A DNA stretch of 64,000 nt from Protula sp. h YS-2021 (Eukaryota > Annelida > Polychaeta > Sabellida > Serpulidae), in assembly GCA_949752745.1 (NCBI GenBank), contig OX457026.1:43307239-43371238 (forward strand). Reading direction: 5' to 3'. Below, piece by piece: positions 1 through 7,833 of the stretch. Both the position numbers and the translations under genes were made by a program. Each line of letters opens with the position of its first letter. Positions within the stretch are counted from its first letter, which is position 1. Below the pieces are notes generated by a model. That model did no database searches and was not told where the DNA came from. It saw only the letters and a program-made list of their open reading frames with translations.

Positions 1-2
1 AC

Positions 3-1247
3 CTGGATGCAAACAACTTGTATGGCTGGGCCATGTCGCAAAGCATGCCGGAAAGTGGATTTATGTGGGTGAGCGAGCCAGAATCCATTGACTTTATGGA
101 TGTGGATGAAGATGATGAGATTGGATACATTTTAGAAGTGGATTTGGAATACCCATATTCAATCCATGATCATCATAATCACTATCCAGTGGCTCCAGAA
201 CGGAAATGTGTGAAAGTGGGAGAATTGTCAAAACATAGTCAGAAGCTACGGAAAGATCTAAACATGAAAGGCAAACCTAGTGAAAAGCTCATTCCCAACC
301 TGTGTGACAAGATGAAATATGTGCTTCATTATAGAAATTTACAGCAATATGTCTCACTTGGATTGAAAGTCACGAAGGTGCATCGTGCCATCATGTTTGC
401 ACAGAGCAAATGGTTGGCAAAATACATCTCCTTGAACACGGAAAAGAGAAAGTTGGCCAAGAACCCGTTTGAGAAAGACTTTTTCAAACTGATGAACAAC
501 TCTGTGTTTGGCAAAACCATGGAAAATGTGAGAAAGCGCATGAATGTGGAACTTGTTCACAAAGAAAAGCGGTTCAAGAAACTTGTGGCCAAACCTTCCT
601 TCCACAAATTTAGAATTTTCAACGAAGATTTGACCGCGGTACATTTGCGCAAAGTGGATCTGCTTCTGGATAAACCCATTCAAGTTGGGTTCACCATTCT
701 CGACCTCAGCAAGGTGCTCATGTTCCACTTTCATTACAACTACATCATGACCAAGTATCCCAACGCCAAACTCTTGTTCAGCGACACCGACAGTCTATGT
801 TATGACATAGAAACGGAAGATATCTACAAAGACATGCAGGAAGATGCCGACTTGTTCGACACAAGTGACTATCCCCCAGATCATTTCCTGCATTCCAACG
901 TGAACAAGAAAGTGCTTGGGAAAATGAAAGATGAGACGGCAGGCATTCCCATTGAAGAGTTTGTTGGACTTCGACCGAAAATGTATAGTATGATATATGG
1001 TGAGAAAGAAAAACGTACGGCTAAAGGCATCACTCGCGCGTGTCAAAGACGGATGAAACATCAGCAGTATAGAGACAGTTTGTTCAACCAAACGCAAACG
1101 ATAACCACAGGGCATATCATTCGAAGTCATGACCACCAGATTTTCTCGGAGAAGTTGAGGAAAGTGGCTCTCTCTCCCTTTGATGACAAGCGATATGTGA
1201 TGAGTGATGGCTATTCCACTTTGGCGCATGGGCATTACAGTATATAA
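3..1247 (+). CDS. PolB: Polinton DNA polymerase B, C-terminal part (cut by window start)
   Basis: C-terminal palm and thumb part of a family B, protein-primed DNA polymerase that would replicate the linear Polinton genome. The reading frame is open at the window edge and starts within polymerase motif A (LDANNLYGWAM). Motif B follows around residue 165 of the visible part (KLMNNSVFGKTMEN) and motif C around residue 258 (SDTDSLCYD), with the two catalytic aspartates present. The visible stretch has no break. It is the mirror copy of 7827-9071, where the upstream exonuclease and N-terminal regions can be seen. The stop codon lies inside the TATA box of the next gene. The rest of this copy, if it exists, is to the left of the window. 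Confidence 0.93.
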   Translation: MDANNLYGWAMSQSMPESGFMWVSEPESIDFMDVDEDDEIGYILEVDLEYPYSIHDHHNHYPVAPERKCVKVGELSKHSQKLRKDLNMKGKPSEKLIPNLCDKMKYVLHYRNLQQYVSLGLKVTKVHRAIMFAQSKWLAKYISLNTEKRKLAKNPFEKDFFKLMNNSVFGKTMENVRKRMNVELVHKEKRFKKLVAKPSFHKFRIFNEDLTAVHLRKVDLLLDKPIQVGFTILDLSKVLMFHFHYNYIMTKYPNAKLLFSDTDSLCYDIETEDIYKDMQEDADLFDTSDYPPDHFLHSNVNKKVLGKMKDETAGIPIEEFVGLRPKMYSMIYGEKEKRTAKGITRACQRRMKHQQYRDSLFNQTQTITTGHIIRSHDHQIFSEKLRKVALSPFDDKRYVMSDGYSTLAHGHYSI

Positions 1248-1248
1248 G
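1241..1248 (+). promoter_or_regulatory. TATA box for the PC4-like gene, overlapping the PolB stop
   Basis: The sequence TATATAAG lies 55 bases upstream of the ATG at 1303. The PolB stop TAA (1245-1247) is part of the box. Spacing fits a start of transcription near 1270-1280. The same box is present in the mirror copy at 7826-7833. Confidence 0.55.
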
Positions 1249-1302
1249 GGGGAGACACTTCAACTTGAGAGTCAGTTGAGGTGTGAACACTGAAGCGTCA
1301 AC

Positions 1303-1653
1303 ATGAATCGGAAAAGATCTGCAACAACGGATATGGATACTCTTGCTGATACAGTGAAAGACATGAATGTGAAACATCCTGATACTACCATCAAGAAATT
1401 AAAAGTGGAGATAGCACCAACACCACAGTCGTGGGATGGAATGCTTTCTCTAGGCAATGGAAAGTATATCAAGATTATGAAACAAAGTAATGAAGGTGTG
1501 ATAAACATTCGCAAATACCTCAGAGATGAGGGGACTGGAAAAAACCGTCCAACGAAAAAGGGAATTTTGCTGACAATACCTGAATGGAAAATGCTGAAGA
1601 AGCAGGTGAAAGAAGTGGATAAAAGGCTTCGCAGACAAGACGACAAGTCATAA
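1303..1653 (+). CDS. PC4-like single-stranded DNA-binding protein
   Basis: A 116-residue protein. The first 35 residues are polar and lysine/serine-rich, like the flexible N-terminus of PC4. Residues 45-110 match the PC4/Sub1 (p15) fold: a beta-rich stretch (GNGKYIKIMKQSNEGVINIR), a basic loop (KNRPTKKGILLT) and a terminal helix with the typical W..LK pattern (IPEWKMLKKQVKEVD). PC4 proteins bind single-stranded or melted DNA as dimers and act in transcription, replication and repair. Here it sits directly after PolB, so a role as the replication single-strand binding protein or a late transcription factor is a reasonable inference. It has its own TATA box and is followed after 13 bases by the next gene. 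An identical copy lies at 7421-7771 on the other strand. Confidence 0.8.
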   Translation: MNRKRSATTDMDTLADTVKDMNVKHPDTTIKKLKVEIAPTPQSWDGMLSLGNGKYIKIMKQSNEGVINIRKYLRDEGTGKNRPTKKGILLTIPEWKMLKKQVKEVDKRLRRQDDKS

Positions 1654-1666
1654 CAAGGTAACAATC

Positions 1667-2038
1667 ATGAATGCACTCATGCTGAACGGTGGTGTTTACC
1701 TTACTGTCAATGAGAGGAATGAAGTGATACTAGATTCTAAGACAAGTTATCATCGGTTTAAACCTGAAGTGTGGAAAGATTTTAAAACCATACCGCTTGA
1801 ACCTGGGTTTGAACGCAGACTTGAAAATAAACTGGAAGTGACGGTGGCTGAATATGATTCTAACATACGTGTGACATTCTGTAGAAATCTTTTACAGGAT
1901 TATCCAAAGGATTATAAGGGAGTTGTGCCAGATACACCATATACAGATTTGATCCTCTTTGATATCAAGAACTGGCGCGCAGTCTTACGATTCCTAGAAG
2001 CGATACAACATCCACTGTTCGACATCATACGAGTATAA
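1667..2038 (+). CDS. Small Polinton protein, possibly a divergent PC4-like fold
   Basis: A 123-residue protein that I do not recognise with certainty. Its C-terminal part alternates short beta-like segments (NKLEVTVAEYDS, NIRVTFCRNL) and ends with a helix containing W and leucines (DLILFDIKNWRAVLRFLEAI). This is the same order as in the clearer PC4-like neighbour upstream, so a diverged paralog is plausible but unproved. It begins 13 bases after the preceding stop with no TATA box visible, so it may share that transcript. Its stop TAA (2036-2038) lies inside a TATA box. The mirror copy is at 7036-7407. Confidence 0.6.
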   Translation: MNALMLNGGVYLTVNERNEVILDSKTSYHRFKPEVWKDFKTIPLEPGFERRLENKLEVTVAEYDSNIRVTFCRNLLQDYPKDYKGVVPDTPYTDLILFDIKNWRAVLRFLEAIQHPLFDIIRV

Positions 2039-2041
2039 AAG
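2034..2041 (+). promoter_or_regulatory. TATA box overlapping the upstream stop codon
   Basis: TATAAAAG spans the stop codon of the 1667-2038 gene and touches the ATG at 2042. If transcription starts about 30 bases downstream, the first usable in-frame ATG of the next gene would be 2072 or 2093 rather than 2042. Confidence 0.5.
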
Positions 2042-2383
2042 ATGGAAGACTATGTGTTGGATTATGAACCCATGACATATGGATTTTCATACATGAGAAA
2101 CTTATGTGATGATATTGTGCTACGACATTTTGGACAGTATCTCGTCCTATCGCTTGATGACCAATCCGTGTTGAAGGATCATCTAGACAAGTTGAGAATG
2201 CCCGGCTTTCTCCTAGCAGTCTCAAATGAATTAGAAGTGCGTGTGACTGAGAACGGTCTAGACGTGTTTGTACAATTTCGCCAATATGACGAGCTTACAG
2301 AAGACTGCGACATCATCACCCTCAGCACAGTGGAATGGAACGCGCTGTTACAAGCATTGGATTGGAAAGAACCTAACGCTTGA
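2042..2383 (+). CDS. Small Polinton protein with PC4-like C-terminal half
   Basis: At most 113 residues. Residues 62-108 read as beta strands followed by an acidic turn and a helix: ELEVRVTENGLDVFVQF, then TLSTVEWNALLQAL. The strand-loop-strand-helix order and the conserved W at the helix start resemble the PC4 fold seen at 1303-1653. The start is uncertain: the ATG at 2042 abuts a TATA box, so 2072 or 2093 may be used. The gene overlaps the next one by about 116 bases in another frame. The mirror copy (6691-7032) differs by one residue near the N-terminus (V5 versus L5). Function is inferred from resemblance only. Confidence 0.6.
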   Translation: MEDYVLDYEPMTYGFSYMRNLCDDIVLRHFGQYLVLSLDDQSVLKDHLDKLRMPGFLLAVSNELEVRVTENGLDVFVQFRQYDELTEDCDIITLSTVEWNALLQALDWKEPNA

Positions 2384-2660
2384 ATTCAAAGAGGGAGGAA
2401 TACAACTCAAGCGGGGCATCAAATCCATTGAGCTGACACAACCTATGCGTGTGATGGACATTGACTTAGAAGAAGGATATGAACTGAAACTGTCTGAACA
2501 TGAAACTGTTAAAGTGATAAAGTTTGGTGATGTGTGTTATGTGAGCTTTTATAGCATTTACAAACATGGATGTAATGTCTATGATACCTATATCAATTTA
2601 GATTCTAATGAATGGTATTCATTGATGAATGTATTGAAAAATGAATGTGTTTGTAAATAA
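2268..2660 (+). CDS. Small Polinton protein, PC4-like C-terminal half
   Basis: Open frame of up to 130 residues whose first third overlaps the previous gene out of frame. That third looks like shadow sequence, so the true start is probably further in, for example the ATG near 2445. Alternatively this was the continuation of the previous gene. The downstream part has the same plan as the other three genes: strands (VKVIKFGDVCYVSFYS), a loop, and a helix with W (INLDSNEWYSLMNVLKN). This makes four adjacent genes with this architecture. Both palindrome arms have the same frame relation, so any frameshift predates their separation. Confidence 0.55.
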   Translation: MYNFANMTSLQKTATSSPSAQWNGTRCYKHWIGKNLTLEFKEGGIQLKRGIKSIELTQPMRVMDIDLEEGYELKLSEHETVKVIKFGDVCYVSFYSIYKHGCNVYDTYINLDSNEWYSLMNVLKNECVCK

Positions 2661-2979
2661 AAAGTTTGTAAATAGTGTAAATAGACTTTGTAGTTAAGAG
2701 TGTGTAGTTAAGAGTTTGTAAATAGACTTTGTAAACTTTGTAAATAGTGTAAATAAAAGTTTGTAAATAGTGTAAATAGACTTTGTAGTTAAGAGTTTGT
2801 AAATAGTGTTTGTAAACTTTGTAAATAGTGTTTGTAGTTAAGAATTTGTAAATAAACGTATGTACAACACAATAAACAAGACTGTTTGAAAACTTGGTTT
2901 GTTTTATTTAACAACAACAACAACTTAACTAATATAACAACAACTTAACTACAACTTAACTAATATAACAACAACAACA
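2661..2979. repeat. AT-rich array between convergent genes, with polyadenylation signals on both strands
   Basis: Imperfect repeats built from TTTGTAAATAGTG, TTTGTAGTTAAGAG and AACAACAACTTAACT separate the rightward small genes from the leftward protease gene. AATAAA motifs occur on the plus strand (near 2869) and on the minus strand (near 2905). The array therefore probably ends both transcripts. The mirror copy is 6098-6413, three bases shorter. Confidence 0.7.
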
Positions 2980-3417
2980 TTAATAAAACAATGGTTTATA
3001 ATGTCTATATACAAAATCCTTTACAATAAAATCACCATCCTTTCTTTTTAATATATTCACAATATCAAACATACTCTGACCTCGAGCTCTATGTAATATA
3101 TAATATACACAATAAAAACCACATGACGATGATATTGGCGTTTGTAATGAGATAGAATTATACATATAGTCATTTCTTAAAAACATGTCTAAACGATCAT
3201 CGAGAGGGAACAGTCCATAAGAGTCAAAATATTCTGCAGGGTCTTTATCATAATACACTGCCACCCAATGTTCTCCTGGTTCATCTTGATCGTCTGTGTT
3301 GATGACATAGGCGCCGCGTTGTAAAGATGGTAACTGGTCCATGGCAAACACGCCTTGAAACAAGTCTTTGGTCATGACATCATGACTCAATATGGCATCA
3401 ATCTGCTTCGTGTTCAT
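2980..3417 (-). CDS. PRO: Adenain-like cysteine protease (left-arm copy)
   Basis: A 145-residue protease of the adenovirus protease/Ulp1 type, expected to mature the capsid proteins. The catalytic set is visible: His50 (in GEHWVAVYY), Asp65 (EYFDSYG), Gln92 (SLQTP) and Cys99 (SSSCGFYC), in the family order H-D-Q-C. It is intact. The start codon overlaps the MCP stop by four bases (ATGA), as in the right-arm copy at 5660-6097, to which the protein is identical. It is convergent with the small-gene cluster across the AT-rich array. Confidence 0.9.
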   Translation of the reverse strand: MNTKQIDAILSHDVMTKDLFQGVFAMDQLPSLQRGAYVINTDDQDEPGEHWVAVYYDKDPAEYFDSYGLFPLDDRLDMFLRNDYMYNSISLQTPISSSCGFYCVYYILHRARGQSMFDIVNILKRKDGDFIVKDFVYRHYKPLFY

Positions 3418-4272
3418 GACTGGTAGTCGAATTGAATGCTGCGATTTGCACTGATCTCAATAATGTTGTCAAATTCAGCATAGACAATGACATTGATTGT
3501 AGGTTGCAAAGCCGTAGCAAAGTTCATTTCTAGCCGCAAATTCCCATGCTTGATCAGGGGGAAATGATCATCGCCATCATAATCCGGTGTTAAGTCAAAC
3601 GAAAATAAAGCATAACCTCTAGGCCAATCTTCCCGTTTTATAATGGAACTTTTCTCACCATTCAACCGATCAAACGATTTGTAAAGCGTTTTAAAAGCGT
3701 CCAGGTATTTGTTCTGTGTAATGTCAAGCTTGAGAGGTTTGGATAGAACTGGTTCACCATCCGTGTACAGTTGCATATAGTCCAGATCAAAATGTTTGAA
3801 ATCATATGGATTCCTCAATACTGATCCACCAAAAGCTTCATTATGAACCAGACCAATGACAATACGATTTGGTAATTGACCCAAAAAGATGTTATCTTTC
3901 ACAAAAGACTGAAATCCTGCTGGAATAGCCAAGACTTTACATTCTTTTCTAGTGATGATGATCTTGGCAGGACTTTTCATCAATGCATCTGTATGTCCTA
4001 ACTGAATACCTGGACTCACCCTCACTTTGCGAATGGTTAAAAATGCCTCTTTCACTTCTACCTTATAGGTATTATCTGCAGCCATCAATACATAGTCATC
4101 TTTTTTGTCTATGGAAACGCAATTTCAAACTGATGCCATTCGGAAGATAACGATCCTGCTCAAACAAATCTATCCTTAAACCATCAGTAAGCATAACATC
4201 ACGGCTAAGACGTGTATGCAAATAACGATGATGTAAGCCATTATTGCCTTGCTCAGCCAAGTCACCACCGTC
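3414..4272 (-). pseudogene. MCP: Major capsid protein, truncated copy (left arm)
   Basis: C-terminal two thirds of the Polinton double-jelly-roll major capsid protein, annotated in many invertebrate genomes as F54H12.2-like. The copy ends abruptly at the palindrome centre (4272), where the frame runs into unrelated sequence, so it lacks the N-terminal region seen at 4289-4804. A frameshift at an A6/T6 run near 4098 splits it into two open segments. Unlike the right-arm copy, it has no premature stop at the position equivalent to 5037. Without an N-terminus it cannot encode a complete capsid protein. Confidence 0.88.
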
Positions 4273-4804
4273 TTTTAAAGAAAAAAAAATGTCTCTCATT
4301 CATAATCATTCGTGTGAATGTAGTCTTTCTCCATTGGAATGGTTTCACGTACCACCGACGCAAACTGCTGTAGAGAAAAGTTATAATGCTGACTATCAAC
4401 CACTTACAAGTATTAGAGAAGGCGCTCCAATAGAATTCTACATTCCTGCGAGTACAGAAGAATATCTAGATTTAAAGAACAGCAAACTTCTTATTGTATG
4501 TCGCATTCTAAAGGCCGATGGAACAGAGTGTGGCGCAGATGATAATGTCTCTTGCATCAATGATGTGTTTAATGGGTTATGGTCTAATATTGAATTGTTT
4601 CTGAATGATCGTTTGGTTTCGCATAGCAACAATACTCATGGTTATACCAGCATTATCTCTCATCTCATCCATGATTCGGAAGAAAGTCTGCATTCTGAGC
4701 GCTCTATGCGTCTCATGTACAAGGATACTGCTGGGTCAATGAATAGTCATGAGATGAAAAGACCTAATCATGAACAATATGTATCCGGGTTTCATGTCAA
4801 TGCC
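4273..4804 (+). other. Unique centre of the palindrome
   Basis: These 532 bases are the only part of 1-9073 without a mirror partner. They carry the MCP start (ATG at 4289) and its first ~172 codons. Arm homology ends in the motif GACGGTGGTGACTTGG on both sides. An A9 run precedes the ATG. Confidence 0.85.
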
Positions 4805-5663
4805 GACGGTGGTGACTTGGCTGAGCAAGGCAATAATGGCTTACATCATCGTTATTTGCATACACGTCTTAGCCGTGATGTTATGCTTACTGATGGTTTA
4901 AGGATAGATTTTTTTGAGCAGGATCGTTATCTTCCGAATGGCATCAGTTTGAAATTGCGTTTCCATAGACAAAAAAGATGACTATGTATTGATGGCTGCA
5001 GATAATACCAATAAGGTAGAAGTGAAAGAGGCATTTTGAACCATTCGCAAAGTGAGGGTGAGTCCAGGTATTCAGTTAGGACATACAGATGCATTGATGA
5101 AAAGTCCTGCCAAGATCATCATCACTAGAAAAGAATGTAAAGTCTTGGCTATTCCAGCAGGATTTCAGTCTTTTGTGAAAGATAACATCTTTTTGGGTCA
5201 ATTACCAAATCGTATTGTCATTGGTCTGGTTCATAATGAAGCTTTTGGTGGATCAGTATTGAGGAATCCATATGATTTCAAACATTTTGATCTGGACTAT
5301 ATGCAACTGTACACGGATGGTGAACCAGTTCTATCCAAACCTCTCAAGCTTGACATTACACAGAACAAATACCTGGACGCTTTTGAAACGCTTTACAAAT
5401 CGTTTGATCGGTTGAATGGTGAGAAAAGTTCCATTATAAAACGGGAAGATTGGCCTAGAGGTTATGCTTTATTTTCGTTTGACTTAACACCGGATTATGA
5501 TGGCGATGATCATTTCCCCCTGATCAAGCATGGGAATTTGCGGCTAGAAATGAACTTTGCTACGGCTTTGCAACCTACAATCAATGTCATTGTCTATGCT
5601 GAATTTGACAACATTATTGAGATCAGTGCAAATCGCAGCATTCAATTCGACTACCAGTCATGA
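4289..5663 (+). pseudogene. MCP: Major capsid protein (double jelly roll), broken
   Basis: Full-length span of a Polinton major capsid protein of about 455 codons. The N-terminus (HNHSCECSLSPLEWF, then PPTQTAVE and EGAPIEFYI) is the hallmark of the F54H12.2-like capsid family, whose trimers form icosahedral capsids. Two breaks are present: a frameshift in the A6 run at about 4974-4979 that leads to a stop at 4979-4981, and an in-frame TGA at 5037-5039. The frameshift is shared with the left-arm copy; the TGA is not. The stop overlaps the protease start by four bases. I annotate the ATG at 4289, after an A-rich leader. Confidence 0.9.
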
Positions 5664-6097
5664 ACACGAAGCAGATTGATGCCATATTGAGTCATGATGT
5701 CATGACCAAAGACTTGTTTCAAGGCGTGTTTGCCATGGACCAGTTACCATCTTTACAACGCGGCGCCTATGTCATCAACACAGACGATCAAGATGAACCA
5801 GGAGAACATTGGGTGGCAGTGTATTATGATAAAGACCCTGCAGAATATTTTGACTCTTATGGACTGTTCCCTCTCGATGATCGTTTAGACATGTTTTTAA
5901 GAAATGACTATATGTATAATTCTATCTCATTACAAACGCCAATATCATCGTCATGTGGTTTTTATTGTGTATATTATATATTACATAGAGCTCGAGGTCA
6001 GAGTATGTTTGATATTGTGAATATATTAAAAAGAAAGGATGGTGATTTTATTGTAAAGGATTTTGTATATAGACATTATAAACCATTGTTTTATTAA
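5660..6097 (+). CDS. PRO: Adenain-like cysteine protease (right-arm copy)
   Basis: Identical in protein sequence to the left-arm copy: 145 residues with His50, Asp65, Gln92 and Cys99 in the order of the adenovirus protease family. Known members cleave capsid and core proteins during virion maturation. The gene follows the MCP with an ATGA overlap, so the two are probably on one transcript. It ends at TAA just before the AT-rich array and faces the leftward PC4-like genes. It is one of the few unbroken genes of the element. Confidence 0.92.
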   Translation: MNTKQIDAILSHDVMTKDLFQGVFAMDQLPSLQRGAYVINTDDQDEPGEHWVAVYYDKDPAEYFDSYGLFPLDDRLDMFLRNDYMYNSISLQTPISSSCGFYCVYYILHRARGQSMFDIVNILKRKDGDFIVKDFVYRHYKPLFY

Positions 6098-6413
6098 TGT
6101 TGTTGTTATATTAGTTAAGTTGTAGTTAAGTTGTTGTTATATTAGTTAAGTTGTTGTTGTTGTTAAATAAAACAAACCAAGTTTTCAAACAGTCTTGTTT
6201 ATTGTGTTGTACATACGTTTATTTACAAATTCTTAACTACAAACACTATTTACAAAGTTTACAAACACTATTTACAAACTCTTAACTACAAAGTCTATTT
6301 ACACTATTTACAAACTTTTATTTACACTATTTACAAAGTTTACAAAGTCTATTTACAAACTCTTAACTACACACTCTTAACTACAAAGTTTATTTACACT
6401 ATTTACAAACTTT
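6098..6413. repeat. AT-rich array between convergent genes (mirror copy)
   Basis: Mirror of 2661-2979, with repeats of TTTACAAACTC, TTTACAAAG and TTGTTGTTATATTAGTTAAG. AATAAA signals occur on both strands. It is one GTT shorter than the left-arm copy. Confidence 0.7.
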
Positions 6414-6806
6414 TTATTTACAAACACATTCATTTTTCAATACATTCATCAATGAATACCATTCATTAGAATCTAAATTGATATAGGTATCATAGACATT
6501 ACATCCATGCTTGTAAATGCTATAAAAGCTCACATAACACACATCACCAAACTTTATCACTTTAACAGTTTCATGTTCAGACAGTTTCAGTTCATATCCT
6601 TCTTCTAAGTCAATGTCCATCACACGCATAGGTTGTGTCAGCTCAATGGATTTGATGCCCCGCTTGAGTTGTATTCCTCCCTCTTTGAATTCAAGCGTTA
6701 GGTTCTTTCCAATCCAATGCTTGTAACAGCGCGTTCCATTCCACTGTGCTGAGGGTGATGATGTCGCAGTCTTCTGTAAGCTCGTCATATTGGCGAAATT
6801 GTACAA
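6414..6806 (-). CDS. Small Polinton protein, PC4-like C-terminal half (mirror copy)
   Basis: Same protein as 2268-2660. The reliable part is the C-terminal strand-loop-helix region ending ECVCK. The first third overlaps the 6691-7032 gene out of frame and is probably not translated as shown; an ATG near 6629 is an alternative start. Confidence 0.55.
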   Translation of the reverse strand: MYNFANMTSLQKTATSSPSAQWNGTRCYKHWIGKNLTLEFKEGGIQLKRGIKSIELTQPMRVMDIDLEEGYELKLSEHETVKVIKFGDVCYVSFYSIYKHGCNVYDTYINLDSNEWYSLMNVLKNECVCK

Positions 6807-7032
6807 ACACGTCTAGACCGTTCTCAGTCACACGCACTTCTAATTCATTTGAGACTGCTAGGAGAAAGCCGGGCATTCTCAACTTGTCTAGATGATCCTT
6901 CAACACGGATTGGTCATCAAGCGATAGGACGAGATACTGTCCAAAATGTCGTAGCACAATATCATCACATAAGTTTCTCATGTATGAGAATCCATATGTC
7001 ATGGGTTCATAATCCAACAGATAGTCTTCCAT
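6691..7032 (-). CDS. Small Polinton protein with PC4-like C-terminal half (mirror copy)
   Basis: Same as 2042-2383 with V5 replaced by L5. The ATG again touches a TATAAAAG box (7033-7040), so a start 30 or 51 bases further in is possible. It is the third gene downstream of PolB in the leftward cluster. Confidence 0.6.
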   Translation of the reverse strand: MEDYLLDYEPMTYGFSYMRNLCDDIVLRHFGQYLVLSLDDQSVLKDHLDKLRMPGFLLAVSNELEVRVTENGLDVFVQFRQYDELTEDCDIITLSTVEWNALLQALDWKEPNA

Positions 7033-7035
7033 CTT

Positions 7036-7407
7036 TTATACTCGGATGATGTCGAACAGTGGATGTTGTATCGCTTCTAGGAATCGTAAGACTGCGCGCC
7101 AGTTCTTGATATCAAAGAGGATCAAATCTGTATATGGTGTATCTGGCACAACTCCCTTATAATCCTTTGGATAATCCTGTAAAAGATTTCTACAGAATGT
7201 CACACGTATGTTAGAATCATATTCAGCCACCGTCACTTCCAGTTTATTTTCAAGTCTGCGTTCAAACCCAGGTTCAAGCGGTATGGTTTTAAAATCTTTC
7301 CACACTTCAGGTTTAAACCGATGATAACTTGTCTTAGAATCTAGTATCACTTCATTCCTCTCATTGACAGTAAGGTAAACACCACCGTTCAGCATGAGTG
7401 CATTCAT
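7036..7407 (-). CDS. Small Polinton protein, possible diverged PC4-like fold (mirror copy)
   Basis: Identical to the 1667-2038 product. Strand-rich middle and a W-containing terminal helix suggest kinship with the PC4-like neighbours but do not prove it. It starts 13 bases after the stop of 7421-7771. Confidence 0.6.
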   Translation of the reverse strand: MNALMLNGGVYLTVNERNEVILDSKTSYHRFKPEVWKDFKTIPLEPGFERRLENKLEVTVAEYDSNIRVTFCRNLLQDYPKDYKGVVPDTPYTDLILFDIKNWRAVLRFLEAIQHPLFDIIRV

Positions 7408-7420
7408 GATTGTTACCTTG

Positions 7421-7771
7421 TTATGACTTGTCGTCTTGTCTGCGAAGCCTTTTATCCACTTCTTTCACCTGCTTCTTCAGCATTTTCCATTCAGGTATTG
7501 TCAGCAAAATTCCCTTTTTCGTTGGACGGTTTTTTCCAGTCCCCTCATCTCTGAGGTATTTGCGAATGTTTATCACACCTTCATTACTTTGTTTCATAAT
7601 CTTGATATACTTTCCATTGCCTAGAGAAAGCATTCCATCCCACGACTGTGGTGTTGGTGCTATCTCCACTTTTAATTTCTTGATGGTAGTATCAGGATGT
7701 TTCACATTCATGTCTTTCACTGTATCAGCAAGAGTATCCATATCCGTTGTTGCAGATCTTTTCCGATTCAT
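7421..7771 (-). CDS. PC4-like single-stranded DNA-binding protein (mirror copy)
   Basis: Identical to the 1303-1653 product: polar N-terminal tail, then PC4 core with the KKGILLT loop and the W..LK helix. It lies immediately downstream of PolB with a TATA box at 7826-7833 that contains the PolB stop codon. The probable role is single-strand DNA binding in element replication or transcription, by analogy with PC4/Sub1. Confidence 0.8.
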   Translation of the reverse strand: MNRKRSATTDMDTLADTVKDMNVKHPDTTIKKLKVEIAPTPQSWDGMLSLGNGKYIKIMKQSNEGVINIRKYLRDEGTGKNRPTKKGILLTIPEWKMLKKQVKEVDKRLRRQDDKS

Positions 7772-7825
7772 GTTGACGCTTCAGTGTTCACACCTCAACT
7801 GACTCTCAAGTTGAAGTGTCTCCCC

Positions 7826-7833
7826 CTTATATA
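7826..7833 (-). promoter_or_regulatory. TATA box of the PC4-like gene (mirror copy)
   Basis: TATATAAG on the minus strand, containing the PolB stop codon and lying 55 bases upstream of the ATG at 7771. Confidence 0.55.

Larger units (their letters stand above)
1..4272. repeat. Left arm of giant inverted repeat (Polinton palindrome)
   Basis: This stretch is the reverse complement of 4805-9073. Coordinates pair with a sum of 9077 between 2980 and 4272, and 9074 further out. The 3-base difference is one AAC unit in the AT-rich array near 2968. I could find only about ten differences in the gene regions, so identity is above 99 percent. The arm is cut by the window start and so may be longer. 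It holds PolB (C-terminal part), four small genes, the protease and most of the MCP. Either a true head-to-head rearrangement or a fold-back assembly artefact would look like this. Confidence 0.95.

Noticed and set aside
1272..1664. A 130-codon minus-strand frame opposite the PC4-like gene (and its mirror 7410-7802)
   Set aside because: It is the antisense shadow of the PC4-like gene with no domain signal.
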